From Sediminibacterium ginsengisoli (GTDB lineage: Bacteria; Bacteroidota; Bacteroidia; Chitinophagales; Chitinophagaceae), in contig CAMDLR010000009.1 in NCBI GenBank assembly GCA_945901845.1, positions 1-64,000 on the forward strand: 64,000 bases of DNA, read 5' to 3'. Below, piece by piece: positions 8,426-17,948 of the stretch. The stretch's first letter is position 1; every line of letters begins with the position of its first letter. The notes beneath the pieces were generated by a model. It saw nothing but the letters and a program-made list of their open reading frames with translations, had not been told where the DNA came from and did no database searches. The position numbers were made by a program, and so were the translations under genes.

Positions 8426-9934
8426 TTGGCACATTTACCTAAAATATTCGTTTTGTTGGTGCTTGGGTTCATATCTACTAGGCTAGCAGCGCAGCCATCG
8501 TCATTTATCATTAATAGCAAATACCAAACGGCCAAAGAATACCAGTTTATTACCGGTAAAGATTCTACAGCTTCTATGGTCATACAAAGTGGTGAGGCCG
8601 ATGTTAAAAAAAGTATTCTATTACCTATTACCCTTACCACCCAGTACAATAGCCACCACCCATTCGGTTATAACGATGGTTCTTTTATTCCGGCCAGTGG
8701 GTTACAAACCCAGCTTAGTTTTGGTGTAGTTTTAAGGGCGGGGCCTGTTCATTTAAACCTCCAACCCGAGCTTGTGCAAGCATCAAACCCTACTTATCCA
8801 ACCAATGGTGGTTACGGCTACAGTAGCGGCAAACCATACACCAAGTTGTATGGTGGGCAGTCTAGCCTAAGTGTACGTGCAAGTGCTTTTAGTGTGGGTA
8901 TATCGTCGGCTAATAAATGGTGGGGGCCAGGTAATACGAGTGCGCTTATCATGTCTAACAATGCGCCTGGCTTTGCCAATATATTTATTAAAACACATAG
9001 GCCTGCTAAAACACCCATTGGTAATTTTGAATTTGAATTAATAGGCGGTAGGCTAGAAACTGACAGCCTTTTACCTTACGAAAATTTTCATTTACGCGCT
9101 AGCCCTAATTTGAGTAACAACTGGCGCTATATAAATGCCTATATACTAAGTTACAACCCCAAATGGTTACCAGGCGTATATGTGGGGTTAATAAGGTCCA
9201 TACAGCAATATGGCCCTAGTGTAGTTAATGGTGTTGGTAATTTTTCAAGTAAATACCTGCCTATTATCACAAAAACTTTTCAGAAAAAAAATGATTCAGT
9301 AGAAAATTTTTTAATTACAGACCAGGTTGCTAGTTTTTTCGTACGTATTACTTTTCCAAAATCTAAAGCCGAGTTGTACGTAGAGTATGGCAAAAACGAT
9401 TACGGTGAGCGTACACGCGATTACCTAATTGCACCAACACACTCTGTTGCGCACATAGTAGGGTTTAAAAAAATTATAACACTTACTAAAAACAATTACT
9501 TAAACCTAGGGATTGAGTTTACACAAATGAGTCAATCTCCAGATGCCCTACTTAGGGATGCTGGTAACTGGTACGTACATAGTAGAATAGGGCAGGGCTA
9601 TACAAATTACAACCAAATTATGGGTGTAGGTTCGGGTTTTGGTGCCAATAAGCAAATGGTAATGGGTACTTATATAAACGGTAATAACAGGCTCGGCGTA
9701 TTTATAGAAAAAACAAATAGAGATCCCGAAAACCGCTCACTTTTTTGGACCGATATGGCTTATGGGATTGCACCACAATACACTTTGCATAATGTTACCT
9801 TAGCAGCGCAGTTTGTATTTATTAATAGTAAAAACTACGCCTGGGAAAATGATAATAACCTATTAAACTTTCATGCAAAGCTTGCAATAAGTTACCCTAT
9901 TAATTACGCAATTAAAAACACAAAAAACGAATAA
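8426..9934 (+). CDS. Wzi-like capsule assembly outer-membrane protein (1)
   Basis: A 502-residue outer-membrane beta-barrel of the capsule-assembly Wzi type. It has an N-terminal signal peptide ('IFVLLVLGFISTRLAAQ'), then Wzi-like landmarks: 'HPFGYNDGSFIPASGLQTQL', 'SANKWWGPGNTSALIMSNNA' and repeated amphipathic strands. Wzi proteins anchor or help assemble capsule at the cell surface. An in-frame stop at 8417 leaves TTG 8426 as the only start that keeps the signal peptide intact. The next Wzi-like gene begins directly after its stop. It faces the polysaccharide operon tail to tail. Confidence 0.85.
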   Translation: MAHLPKIFVLLVLGFISTRLAAQPSSFIINSKYQTAKEYQFITGKDSTASMVIQSGEADVKKSILLPITLTTQYNSHHPFGYNDGSFIPASGLQTQLSFGVVLRAGPVHLNLQPELVQASNPTYPTNGGYGYSSGKPYTKLYGGQSSLSVRASAFSVGISSANKWWGPGNTSALIMSNNAPGFANIFIKTHRPAKTPIGNFEFELIGGRLETDSLLPYENFHLRASPNLSNNWRYINAYILSYNPKWLPGVYVGLIRSIQQYGPSVVNGVGNFSSKYLPIITKTFQKKNDSVENFLITDQVASFFVRITFPKSKAELYVEYGKNDYGERTRDYLIAPTHSVAHIVGFKKIITLTKNNYLNLGIEFTQMSQSPDALLRDAGNWYVHSRIGQGYTNYNQIMGVGSGFGANKQMVMGTYINGNNRLGVFIEKTNRDPENRSLFWTDMAYGIAPQYTLHNVTLAAQFVFINSKNYAWENDNNLLNFHAKLAISYPINYAIKNTKNE

Positions 9935-11512
9935 ATGAAAAAGAGTTTTTTGTTGATTGCTTTTTGTGTGAGCCTGCAACTACTAATGGCGCAATCAGAA
10001 TCTATGTTATTTGATGGGGCATCGGATTATATTAGAAGATCGCAATTAACTGGAACACTTGACCGTAACAACAGCCTACTCATTAATAGTTTTGCGCAAA
10101 ACCTAACGCACTTAGATAGCCTACAAAAAAACAAACCGCTACTACTTACAAAAAGTAAAAACAATTTTTTAAATGTAACTTTTTTACCGGTGTCACGCAC
10201 GGCGAGGTTTAATAGTGACCTATCACATGGTTTTAACGATGGCGGCATGATACCATCGGCAGGGATGCAGTGGGTATTTAGTGGTGGGGTACACCTAAAA
10301 GCTGGTGGGCTCGAAATACTTGCAAAGCCAACTTATATTACAGCGCAAAACAGGGAGTTTGAAACATTCCCTACCGAGCATTACCCCGTTTTTTGGAAAA
10401 CCTATTACCGCTGGCTTAACACCATAGACAATCCCGAAAATTTTGGCTTTAATACCTATAAAAAATTGTTACCAGGGCAATCGGCTATAAAATATTCGTA
10501 TAAAAATTTAACCCTCAGTTACGGTACCGAAAACCGCTGGTGGGCCCCTGGGCGTTACAACGCACTTATATTAAGTAACAACGCGTCAGGTTTTGCGCAT
10601 GCGGCACTTACCAGCAATGCACCCATAAAAACCAAAATAGGTAACATAGAATTTCAATTAATATCAGGTACCCTACAAAATTCAAATATTTTGCCGCCGG
10701 ATCATTACAGATACGACCAGGGTGTTTTGTTACACAAACCCAAGCCAGATCAAAGCCGTTATATTCGTGCTGCAACGGTAAGCTTTAACCCTGTATTTGC
10801 ACCCGGTTTATTTATTGGCGCTACTGCAGTAGGGTATGGTTACAATGGCAATAGCACTGGTGAGCAGGCCACCATGGGCTCTTTGTATGCACGCTATGTA
10901 ATGCCAAAAGATAGAGCCGAGGTTTACATTGAGTTTGGCCGAAACGATAAATCGCCAACGCCTTTAAATATAGTTACCGAAAATAATTACCCACGTGCAT
11001 TTGTAGCTGGCTTTAGAAAGCTAGTACCTATTAACAACAAACAACAGTTTATTGAAATAGCTGCCGAGCTTACACAACTGCAACTGCCTACAACACCCTT
11101 AACTTTTGAGGGAAAAAGTTGGTACACCAGTTCCAAAGTGCCGCATGGTTTTACGCACCAGGGTCAAATACTAGGGGCACATATTGGGCCAGGTAGTAAC
11201 AGCCAATTAGGAGCTATTAGTTACGTTAATGGGTTTACCAAAATAGGGGTAGAGTTTGAGCGCCTCGTGCACAACAACGATTTTTATTACAATGCATTTA
11301 TAGTAACGCGTGATCCCACCAGACACTGGGTAGATGTGTCTACAACACTCGTTGGTAATTATGCCTATAAAAAATTAATGGCATCTGGTAGAGCTGCTTT
11401 TGTTCGCTCACTCAATTACCAGTGGTACATACTAGAAGGCCTAGGTTATTTTAAAAACGGGTACGACCGCTTTAATTTTAGCGCTACCTTATCTATTGCT
11501 TACCGCCTGTAA
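9935..11512 (+). CDS. Wzi-like capsule assembly outer-membrane protein (2)
   Basis: A 525-residue paralog of the preceding protein with its own signal peptide ('FLLIAFCVSLQLLMAQ') and the same landmarks: 'SHGFNDGGMIPSAGMQWVFS', 'TENRWWAPGRYNALILSNNA' and strand-rich sequence ending in '...LSIAYRL', an aromatic/hydrophobic barrel terminus. The ATG comes immediately after the previous TAA with no spacer, so the pair is surely cotranscribed. Its last 20 bp overlap the 3' end of the Wzz-like gene on the other strand. The two barrels could form a hetero-complex or act on different polymers; sequence does not decide. Confidence 0.85.
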   Translation: MKKSFLLIAFCVSLQLLMAQSESMLFDGASDYIRRSQLTGTLDRNNSLLINSFAQNLTHLDSLQKNKPLLLTKSKNNFLNVTFLPVSRTARFNSDLSHGFNDGGMIPSAGMQWVFSGGVHLKAGGLEILAKPTYITAQNREFETFPTEHYPVFWKTYYRWLNTIDNPENFGFNTYKKLLPGQSAIKYSYKNLTLSYGTENRWWAPGRYNALILSNNASGFAHAALTSNAPIKTKIGNIEFQLISGTLQNSNILPPDHYRYDQGVLLHKPKPDQSRYIRAATVSFNPVFAPGLFIGATAVGYGYNGNSTGEQATMGSLYARYVMPKDRAEVYIEFGRNDKSPTPLNIVTENNYPRAFVAGFRKLVPINNKQQFIEIAAELTQLQLPTTPLTFEGKSWYTSSKVPHGFTHQGQILGAHIGPGSNSQLGAISYVNGFTKIGVEFERLVHNNDFYYNAFIVTRDPTRHWVDVSTTLVGNYAYKKLMASGRAAFVRSLNYQWYILEGLGYFKNGYDRFNFSATLSIAYRL

Positions 11513-12554
11513 CAAATAAATAAAGTGCGGTAATTAGTTTAGCAATGATAGCCCCCGCTGCAAGTGCAAGCAGCCAATTAACTTCATTTTTTTTAAGGGG
11601 CATTTCTGGATTATCCACCACTTGTATAGTAGGTGTTTCTTGTAAGAGCGCTGTTTTACTAGCCTCTAAATTTTTAGTAAGCTCACCAAATATAGCAGCC
11701 TGCACCATTTTATCTCTCCCCGAAACTTCTACCTGCATTTCACCACCTTGCGCAAAAGCAGGGTTGGCATCAAGTAATTGTCTGGCGGCACTAATAGCGG
11801 TATAAGTTTTAGTATTTAAAACGGCTTTAATGCTATCTACTCTTTGTTGAAGTCTCTCTACATTCCCCCTTACTCTTTTTGTTTTGGTATCAATATAAAA
11901 ACTACTGGTTACAGCAAGTAAGCGCTGGCATAGTAATTGACTCAGTTGTTCGTTTCTAGTGGTAATTTGTAACGAAAACAAACTCAGTTTTTTATCAGGT
12001 TTAGATATCGATAATTCTTTTTCGGTAATACGCTTTAGTATCACGTGAATTAAGCTATCCTCGAGCCTGGTAAATACCCCTTTTTTACTGCTAAAGTTTA
12101 CAACCCGCCCCACTTTATCGCTAGTTGCCCATTTGCTAGTATAGCCATAAGCACTAGCATACGCATCGGCTAATGTTAAGGTACCTGCACTGTCGAAATT
12201 AGTAAGTAATGCTTTTTTAAGTAAGCTATTGCTTTTTAAAAGCTCTAGCACATTATCGCCTTGTAACACACCCGACCCTCCAGATAGTCCTCCAAGGTCT
12301 AATCCAAACTGTCCGGCAAGCGCAGAGGCAATACCACCCCCACTACTTTTATTATCCTCCACCACAAAAGTGGTAGCTGCTGTGTAAGTATCTTTTTTTA
12401 TAAATGCATAGCCAACACCGAGTAGTCCGCCAAGCGCTCCCATAATAAGCAGTATGCCCCAGTGTGCCATCAAAAAAGCAACACGCTTTTTAATGCTGCC
12501 GAGTAAATCGGTTATAAAATAACTAGCTTCTTCTTGTTTATCTAAACTTGACAT
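11493..12554 (-). CDS. Wzz/GNVR-type polysaccharide chain-length protein
   Basis: A 353-residue inner-membrane protein with one transmembrane helix near residues 30-50 ('WGILLIMGALGGLLGVGYAF'), a periplasmic helical region ending in the Pro-rich 'PTIQVVDNPEMPLKKN', and a second helix at the C-terminus. This is the polysaccharide co-polymerase (Wzz) layout that sets chain length. No tyrosine-kinase domain follows and none is visible elsewhere in the window, unlike Wzc. A Gly/Ser-rich stretch near residues 85-100 is typical of Bacteroidota members. It is the last gene of the operon and lies 10 bp after the SLBB export gene. Confidence 0.85.
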   Translation of the reverse strand: MSSLDKQEEASYFITDLLGSIKKRVAFLMAHWGILLIMGALGGLLGVGYAFIKKDTYTAATTFVVEDNKSSGGGIASALAGQFGLDLGGLSGGSGVLQGDNVLELLKSNSLLKKALLTNFDSAGTLTLADAYASAYGYTSKWATSDKVGRVVNFSSKKGVFTRLEDSLIHVILKRITEKELSISKPDKKLSLFSLQITTRNEQLSQLLCQRLLAVTSSFYIDTKTKRVRGNVERLQQRVDSIKAVLNTKTYTAISAARQLLDANPAFAQGGEMQVEVSGRDKMVQAAIFGELTKNLEASKTALLQETPTIQVVDNPEMPLKKNEVNWLLALAAGAIIAKLITALYLFVTGGKQ

Positions 12555-12564
12555 ACAATATAAA

Positions 12565-14883
12565 TTATCGGAGTACGCTGATTAAACTAATGATAGCAGA
12601 TAATGAACCGGTAATAGCCGACAGCTCAATAATGGAAAGTCCTTTCTTACCCGTTTCTGTTTTTGCTGGAACAATTATTTTACTACCCGGATAAATTTTT
12701 GGATAGCTTCTAAAAAATAAGAAGTGATTTATTTTTTTGCTAATGCCACTAGGATATTCTACATAGGCCTTTTTTAAATTGCCTTTATCGGTAGTGCCAC
12801 CTGCGTTAGAAATATAACTTTTAAAACGGGTAGAATGGTAGCTTAATATTTGCGGATTAAATACTTCTCCTTTGATTTCAACAAAAGGTTCTTGGCGTGG
12901 AATAAAAACACTATCGGAAGGGCGTAATAAAAAAGCGGGGATACCATCTTTACTTTCGGATGGTGTACCTACGCGCAGGCCATTTCTAAAAACTTGTACA
13001 TCTTTTATAGATGCATAGGGCGATACACCGCCTGCTTTTTGTAGCAGCTCTTGTAAAGTTTCATTTCTTTTTTCAAGTGCATACACACCAGCATACAATA
13101 CTTCGCCCACTAATTTTACTGCCCCTAAATTTTGATAGTTGAGTAACCTAGGTACAAAAATATAATCGAGTGGTTCTAGCGCATGCTTGGTACCTGCTGT
13201 GTTTAAATTAGAATCTACCGCTACCACCATAATTTGCATGAGTTGGTTGGTAAGGGTATCGGCTCTGTTTTTGCTAAGGCGTGAAATTTCAACCTTATGA
13301 TTGGCCGCCTCGTTGTTAAAACCACCGGCCATAAGTATTACATCTTCTAATTGCATGCCCCTGCGGTAAGGGTAACTGCCCGGGTTTTTAACAGAACCTG
13401 CAAGGGTTACCGTTAATTTATTTTGTATTCCATCGGTACTAGCAATGGTGATAGTATCGTTTTTATAAAGTGCAATATCCAAAGTACTACCATTTACTAT
13501 TTTTTGTACATCAAAAGATAATAAGGTAGGCTCGGTACCAGGTATATTTCTTTTAATGGTACCTCTGTTTAAAAAAGCATTTTCAATAACACCATCTGCT
13601 TTTTTTAGGAGCGCAGCCACGCTTAAATTACTCGTAAGCTCGTAACTACCGGGCCTATAAACAGCGCCTTCTAATACCACCCTGTTGCTATAAATATCTA
13701 AAATTTTATCTACAAAAACAGAGTCTCCATTTTTGGGTAGGATCGTTTCAAAATCGGCGGCAGCTACATCTTTAAGAGACATGGTTCTTACATCATATCT
13801 TGCAAGCTTGGCCACATCTTTAATAGCAGCAGGTTTAAATCCACCCGTAAAACCAATAGCGGTAGCCAAGGTTTCGTTGTCTAGTAATTCATAAATAGCA
13901 GGCCTTACCACTTCGCCACTAAAAATAATGCGTTTGGTTACAGGTCTAAATCTAATAACGTCTTGGTCTTGTAGTCGTATGTTTTTATCAAGTAAACCTT
14001 GTTGTAAAAATCCGTAAAAATCGATACTGTCAATAATTTTATTATTACGTATTAAATCAATTTTACGTAAGGATCCATTAATGGTTGGTCCATTGGATAA
14101 ATACAAGATATTAAAAAAGCCCGCCTGTGCCGATAATACATAGTCGCCCGGAAACTCAGCCTCGCCAGTAACCGTAATTCTGATAGATCTAATATTAGCA
14201 AGTGTTACACTTAATTTACTTGCACCGCTATTAAGTGCCGGGTAAATGCGCGCTAGTGAACTTTTAATTTTACTAGTAGCTTCTTCTAATGTTAAACCAC
14301 TCAGTGATAAATAGCCTGTATACTCTAGTAGAATTTTACCCTCAGGGCTAATGCCTGCACTCATTTCTTTGATATTGGCACCTGTAACACTGATAGATAA
14401 AACATCCCCAGTACCTAACACATAATTTTGTGGCGTGGCCACTTTTACATTGGGTTGTAAAATAGGGTATGGGTTACTAAAATAATCGAAGCCGTAATAC
14501 CTGGTTCTTTTTTTAAGCCTTGGAATTTCTTCAACCCAAGTGCTATCCTGCATAAATAGGGTAGAGTCGAGTACAAGATTTTTAGCGCCGCTGTTGGTTG
14601 TTTTTGCAATTCCTTGTATTCTTAATAGGCGCTTTTTAAATCCGTTTACTTCTTTAGGGTCAAGTCCCATGCGCACCAACTGGCCAATGCCTTCCGACTC
14701 AGAAAGGCCACTGTTTTGTCCTTGCATCCACATTTGCATGATTTGTTGGTCCGACATCTTATCTAATTTTAAATTAGGTAAGCCGGTATAATTGCTTTGT
14801 GCCCCTGCACTTAGTCCAAGTACAAAAACTAAAAAAGTTGCAATGCCAAATTGCAAAATGGGGCGTATGGTAAATTGGTTCAT
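12565..14883 (-). CDS. SLBB-domain polysaccharide export protein (Wza-like)
   Basis: A 772-residue exporter much longer than E. coli Wza (~380). After a signal peptide ('LQFGIATFLVFVLGLSAGAQ') comes a Poly_export domain starting 'NYVLGTGDVLSISVTG', then repeated SLBB units, each opening with a motif like 'VTGEAEFPGDYVL', 'FSGEVVRPAIYEL', 'LEGAVYRPGSYEL', 'LAGSVKNPGSYPY', 'LVGEVLYAGVYAL' and 'IKGEVFNPQILSY', six in all. A hydrophobic C-terminal helix ends the protein. It probably forms the envelope-spanning export channel with the Wzz-like protein. ATG 14883 is preferred over TTG 14889. No lipobox cysteine is seen, so it is not an obvious lipoprotein. Confidence 0.9.
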   Translation of the reverse strand: MNQFTIRPILQFGIATFLVFVLGLSAGAQSNYTGLPNLKLDKMSDQQIMQMWMQGQNSGLSESEGIGQLVRMGLDPKEVNGFKKRLLRIQGIAKTTNSGAKNLVLDSTLFMQDSTWVEEIPRLKKRTRYYGFDYFSNPYPILQPNVKVATPQNYVLGTGDVLSISVTGANIKEMSAGISPEGKILLEYTGYLSLSGLTLEEATSKIKSSLARIYPALNSGASKLSVTLANIRSIRITVTGEAEFPGDYVLSAQAGFFNILYLSNGPTINGSLRKIDLIRNNKIIDSIDFYGFLQQGLLDKNIRLQDQDVIRFRPVTKRIIFSGEVVRPAIYELLDNETLATAIGFTGGFKPAAIKDVAKLARYDVRTMSLKDVAAADFETILPKNGDSVFVDKILDIYSNRVVLEGAVYRPGSYELTSNLSVAALLKKADGVIENAFLNRGTIKRNIPGTEPTLLSFDVQKIVNGSTLDIALYKNDTITIASTDGIQNKLTVTLAGSVKNPGSYPYRRGMQLEDVILMAGGFNNEAANHKVEISRLSKNRADTLTNQLMQIMVVAVDSNLNTAGTKHALEPLDYIFVPRLLNYQNLGAVKLVGEVLYAGVYALEKRNETLQELLQKAGGVSPYASIKDVQVFRNGLRVGTPSESKDGIPAFLLRPSDSVFIPRQEPFVEIKGEVFNPQILSYHSTRFKSYISNAGGTTDKGNLKKAYVEYPSGISKKINHFLFFRSYPKIYPGSKIIVPAKTETGKKGLSIIELSAITGSLSAIISLISVLR

Positions 14884-14913
14884 CTTCAAATTTAAAATAT
14901 AACAAATATACGG

Positions 14914-16521
14914 TTAAAGGCCATAGCTTACACCTAACGACCAGCTGCTACCAGTGGTATTCCAATTACTGTACCAGCCATTGAAAGTCAGGCCATTCAA
15001 TAGCTCATAATGGGCGTTCAAATAAATTTCGTTTCTGGCTTTAAAATCACCTTCAAATAATGCAGGTTGAGGCTGTTGCAGGTACTGATCTACAATAGTG
15101 CCATCATCTCCTTTTCTGATGGCCTGATAGCGCACCATGCACTTAAGCCTTGGTAGTGGGGTGTATTTTAAGGAAACCAACAATCTGTCGGCGTTACTAC
15201 CCATCCAATCACCCATAAAATAGCCATGGTTGGTATAGGTTTGAGCCGGAATGATATTGTTGTACACAAATGGGTTAATGCGGGTGTACTCGGCATTAAA
15301 AGTTAAGTACGGCACACCAATATCGGTTACTGATCCGCCCAGGGTGTAGCCAAGTTGGTTTCTGCTTTTCGCCCTTACAAAAACAGTGCTCATTCTTATT
15401 TCATCAATAAAAACACTGGTGTACAAGTGTGTGTTTTTAAGTTGGTTTCTGCTACTAACATTAAAAAATATTTGCGCGTTAGAGCCTGCCTGTATATGAG
15501 AATTGTTAACAATATTGTCATACACTTTATAAAACATCACAGGTATTAAATAGCCCACATCGAGGCGGTCACTATATACCACCGATTCTCCAAAACTTAC
15601 ATCAAGCCCTTTCATGGCTTTAATTAAAACGCTATGCGTCGATAAAAATTTAGGAATAAATACTTGGCGCTCGCCACCAAACACACTATTATCTGTGCCA
15701 TACGTGCGTGCACTATCCACAATTTTTGAATTTAACCAAGCGTGCGTGTTGTTAAAACGCAGCCAACTAAATGGGCTATAGTCAAAACGTAAAAATGGAA
15801 AGTTAGGCGCCTTATCAGATAGTATGATACGGCCATTTTCACCATAGCCATATAGTAAATGATCTTGCCCTAAAGCAATGCTACCATTTTTAAAAGCATA
15901 ATTAATGCTACCTCTAAATTCCGAAAAGTTTTGACTGGTAATTACAGACGTATCTTTTCTAATAATACCCGTGCCCGAAACGCCTTGCCTCGTGGTATCA
16001 AAGCCTTTACCTTGTTCATTTACGTCGCTAAAAAAAAACTGAAAGCCTACGCGTTTACCCGCCGTTCCCCAAAAATGTACACCCGTACTTCTTGTTTGGT
16101 AATTGATATTTTCACCCATGGTAACCGCACCCCTAATAACAGGATCAATAAATAATTTGGTGTTTTTATTAGCGGTATAAAAACTACGCCATCTACCTAC
16201 TTTATCTTTATTAAAAAAAGCAGGGGTAGGAGATAAGTTTACAGCTGATACGGCATTAAATTCTTGTTGGTAAAAAGTAAGCTCTTTTTTTTCGGTAACA
16301 GTTAGCTTATTGGATTTGAGGGTAATAGTATCTAAACAAGCGGCTAAATAAGTTTTACTTAGTGGCCTAATATGATCTTCAAAATCCAAAAGACCCTTTT
16401 GTGCCATACGGCCAATATAATTGTAAATTTCTGACCTATGGTTTTCATATACTTCCTGTGCGCTAAGCTGAAATGCAAAGGCAATAAAAAGTATGCTTAA
16501 AAAGCGTTGTTTATTTTTCAT
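14914..16521 (-). CDS. Wzi-like outer-membrane beta-barrel (3)
   Basis: A 535-residue protein with a signal peptide ending in 'FAFQLSAQ', a helical N-terminal part ('YNYIGRMAQKGLLDFEDHIR', 'LSKTYLAACL') and then many amphipathic strands ('INYAFKNGSIALGQDHLLYG', 'FRFDYSPFSWLRFNNTHAWL'). It ends in aromatic-rich strands, as outer-membrane barrels do. It resembles capsule-assembly Wzi proteins but diverges from the pair at 8426 and 9935, lacking their 'WWGPG' motif. It sits between the initiating transferase and the SLBB exporter, which fits a role in secretion or anchoring of the finished polymer. Confidence 0.75.
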   Translation of the reverse strand: MKNKQRFLSILFIAFAFQLSAQEVYENHRSEIYNYIGRMAQKGLLDFEDHIRPLSKTYLAACLDTITLKSNKLTVTEKKELTFYQQEFNAVSAVNLSPTPAFFNKDKVGRWRSFYTANKNTKLFIDPVIRGAVTMGENINYQTRSTGVHFWGTAGKRVGFQFFFSDVNEQGKGFDTTRQGVSGTGIIRKDTSVITSQNFSEFRGSINYAFKNGSIALGQDHLLYGYGENGRIILSDKAPNFPFLRFDYSPFSWLRFNNTHAWLNSKIVDSARTYGTDNSVFGGERQVFIPKFLSTHSVLIKAMKGLDVSFGESVVYSDRLDVGYLIPVMFYKVYDNIVNNSHIQAGSNAQIFFNVSSRNQLKNTHLYTSVFIDEIRMSTVFVRAKSRNQLGYTLGGSVTDIGVPYLTFNAEYTRINPFVYNNIIPAQTYTNHGYFMGDWMGSNADRLLVSLKYTPLPRLKCMVRYQAIRKGDDGTIVDQYLQQPQPALFEGDFKARNEIYLNAHYELLNGLTFNGWYSNWNTTGSSWSLGVSYGL

Positions 16522-16544
16522 AGGTAAAAAATTGGCAGTATTAT

Positions 16545-17948
16545 TTAGTAAGCATTTTGGTCACCTCTTATTAAATTAATAATGGTTTGCAGGATAATTT
16601 GACAATCCAGCCAAAAAGTCCAGCGGTGTATATAGTACAGGTCAAAATTTACGCGTTTTTGCATAGAGCCAGGCGCCTTGGTTTCGCCCCTGCAACCATT
16701 TACCTGCGCCCATCCAGTAATACCAGGCGTAACAATATGGCGTAACATATAATTTTCGATGGTGTGCATAGAAGCCACATTCAGTGGTGTTGGGTGCGGG
16801 CGGGGTCCTACCACACTCATATCGCCCAAAAGTACATTCCAAAACTGAGGTAGTTCATCCATATTGGTTTTACGCATAAAAGCACCAATGGCTGTAATGC
16901 GTGGATCATTTTTAGTGGCTTGGTTGTAATTACCCGCTTCGTCTATGTCATTAGAAGAAGACACCATGGTTCTAAATTTATAGCAAATGATTTTTTCGTT
17001 GTTAATGCCCCATCTTTCTTGTTTAAAAATGGCTGGTCCCCTCGAACTTAATCTTATCAGTAGTGAAATAATAGGCAGCAACCACCAGCCCAATAAAATA
17101 AAAAATAGGAGTGAAAAAACAATATCAAAACCGCGTTTTAAAAATTTATTTTCTGATTTATCAAGTGGTAAAGACCTAATATTAATAACTGGAAGTAGTC
17201 CAATATTATTTACTTGCACGCTAGCATCTACATATTGTTGTAAATCAGGTACAATGCGCGCCTTGGTTTTGTACACATCACAAATGGATAGGCAGGCCTT
17301 TATTTGTATGGCATCTGAAGCAGGTAATGTAATCATCACCTCATCTATATTACCTTCTTTTAATAAAGCTTCTAATGCGTCTAATTTGCCCAGGTACTTG
17401 CTGCCATTTAGTTTGGTGGCCGTATCGTCTATAAAACCATAACATTTGTAACCGTAGTAATAATAGCGGTTAATGGTTTCGTAGAGTTCCATGGCGCTGG
17501 GTGTAACACCTACAATTAATACGTCTTCTACAAATTCGCCAACAAAAATGGCGGCATGTAATAATTTTCTGATAATATATTTTGCAATAGCCGCTAGTAC
17601 AAAAAGTACCGATATAAAAACAACAAAAAAGACTCCGCTAAAAGCAAGGTAGTCTCTTAAAAAAAAGGCACTAGACGTAATTAATATGCCAAATAAAATA
17701 AGGGAGTAGAATATAAAAACAATTTCTTCCGAAAATTTATTGGACCTACGCTCGGCGTACAACCTTGAAAAAGATCCGGCCACATACCAAGTGGTTACGG
17801 CAAGTAGTGCAAATAAAATAAGGGATACACTATAAAAATGACCGCGGTGTAGATCTAATAGCCACAATGAAATAAAAAAAGACGCCAAAACTACAGGAGC
17901 GTCTATGATATATCTTAAAAGGGTATACTTATGTGTGGCTTTTGCCAT
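16545..17948 (-). CDS. WcaJ/WbaP-type polyprenyl-phosphate glycosylphosphotransferase
   Basis: A 467-residue initiating enzyme of the long polytopic type: four to five N-terminal membrane segments (residues ~10-135), a central nucleotide-binding-like domain ('VEDVLIVGVTPSAMELYETI'), another membrane helix near 285, then the catalytic domain with 'IICYKFRTMV', 'NMDELPQFWNVLLGDMSVVG' and '[16 protein letters not shown]'. It loads the first sugar phosphate, often glucose or galactose, on undecaprenyl phosphate. It overlaps the upstream DUF1972 glycosyltransferase by 20 bp. It differs from the short PglC-like enzyme at 7700, so the two clusters probably start different glycans. Confidence 0.92.
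   Translation of the reverse strand: MAKATHKYTLLRYIIDAPVVLASFFISLWLLDLHRGHFYSVSLILFALLAVTTWYVAGSFSRLYAERRSNKFSEEIVFIFYSLILFGILITSSAFFLRDYLAFSGVFFVVFISVLFVLAAIAKYIIRKLLHAAIFVGEFVEDVLIVGVTPSAMELYETINRYYYYGYKCYGFIDDTATKLNGSKYLGKLDALEALLKEGNIDEVMITLPASDAIQIKACLSICDVYKTKARIVPDLQQYVDASVQVNNIGLLPVINIRSLPLDKSENKFLKRGFDIVFSLLFFILLGWWLLPIISLLIRLSSRGPAIFKQERWGINNEKIICYKFRTMVSSSNDIDEAGNYNQATKNDPRITAIGAFMRKTNMDELPQFWNVLLGDMSVVGPRPHPTPLNVASMHTIENYMLRHIVTPGITGWAQVNGCRGETKAPGSMQKRVNFDLYYIHRWTFWLDCQIILQTIINLIRGDQNAY

Noticed and set aside
16987-17442. Open frame of 151 codons on the + strand inside the WcaJ-like gene
   Set aside because: It lies wholly antisense to a well-supported gene, and its translation has no family features.
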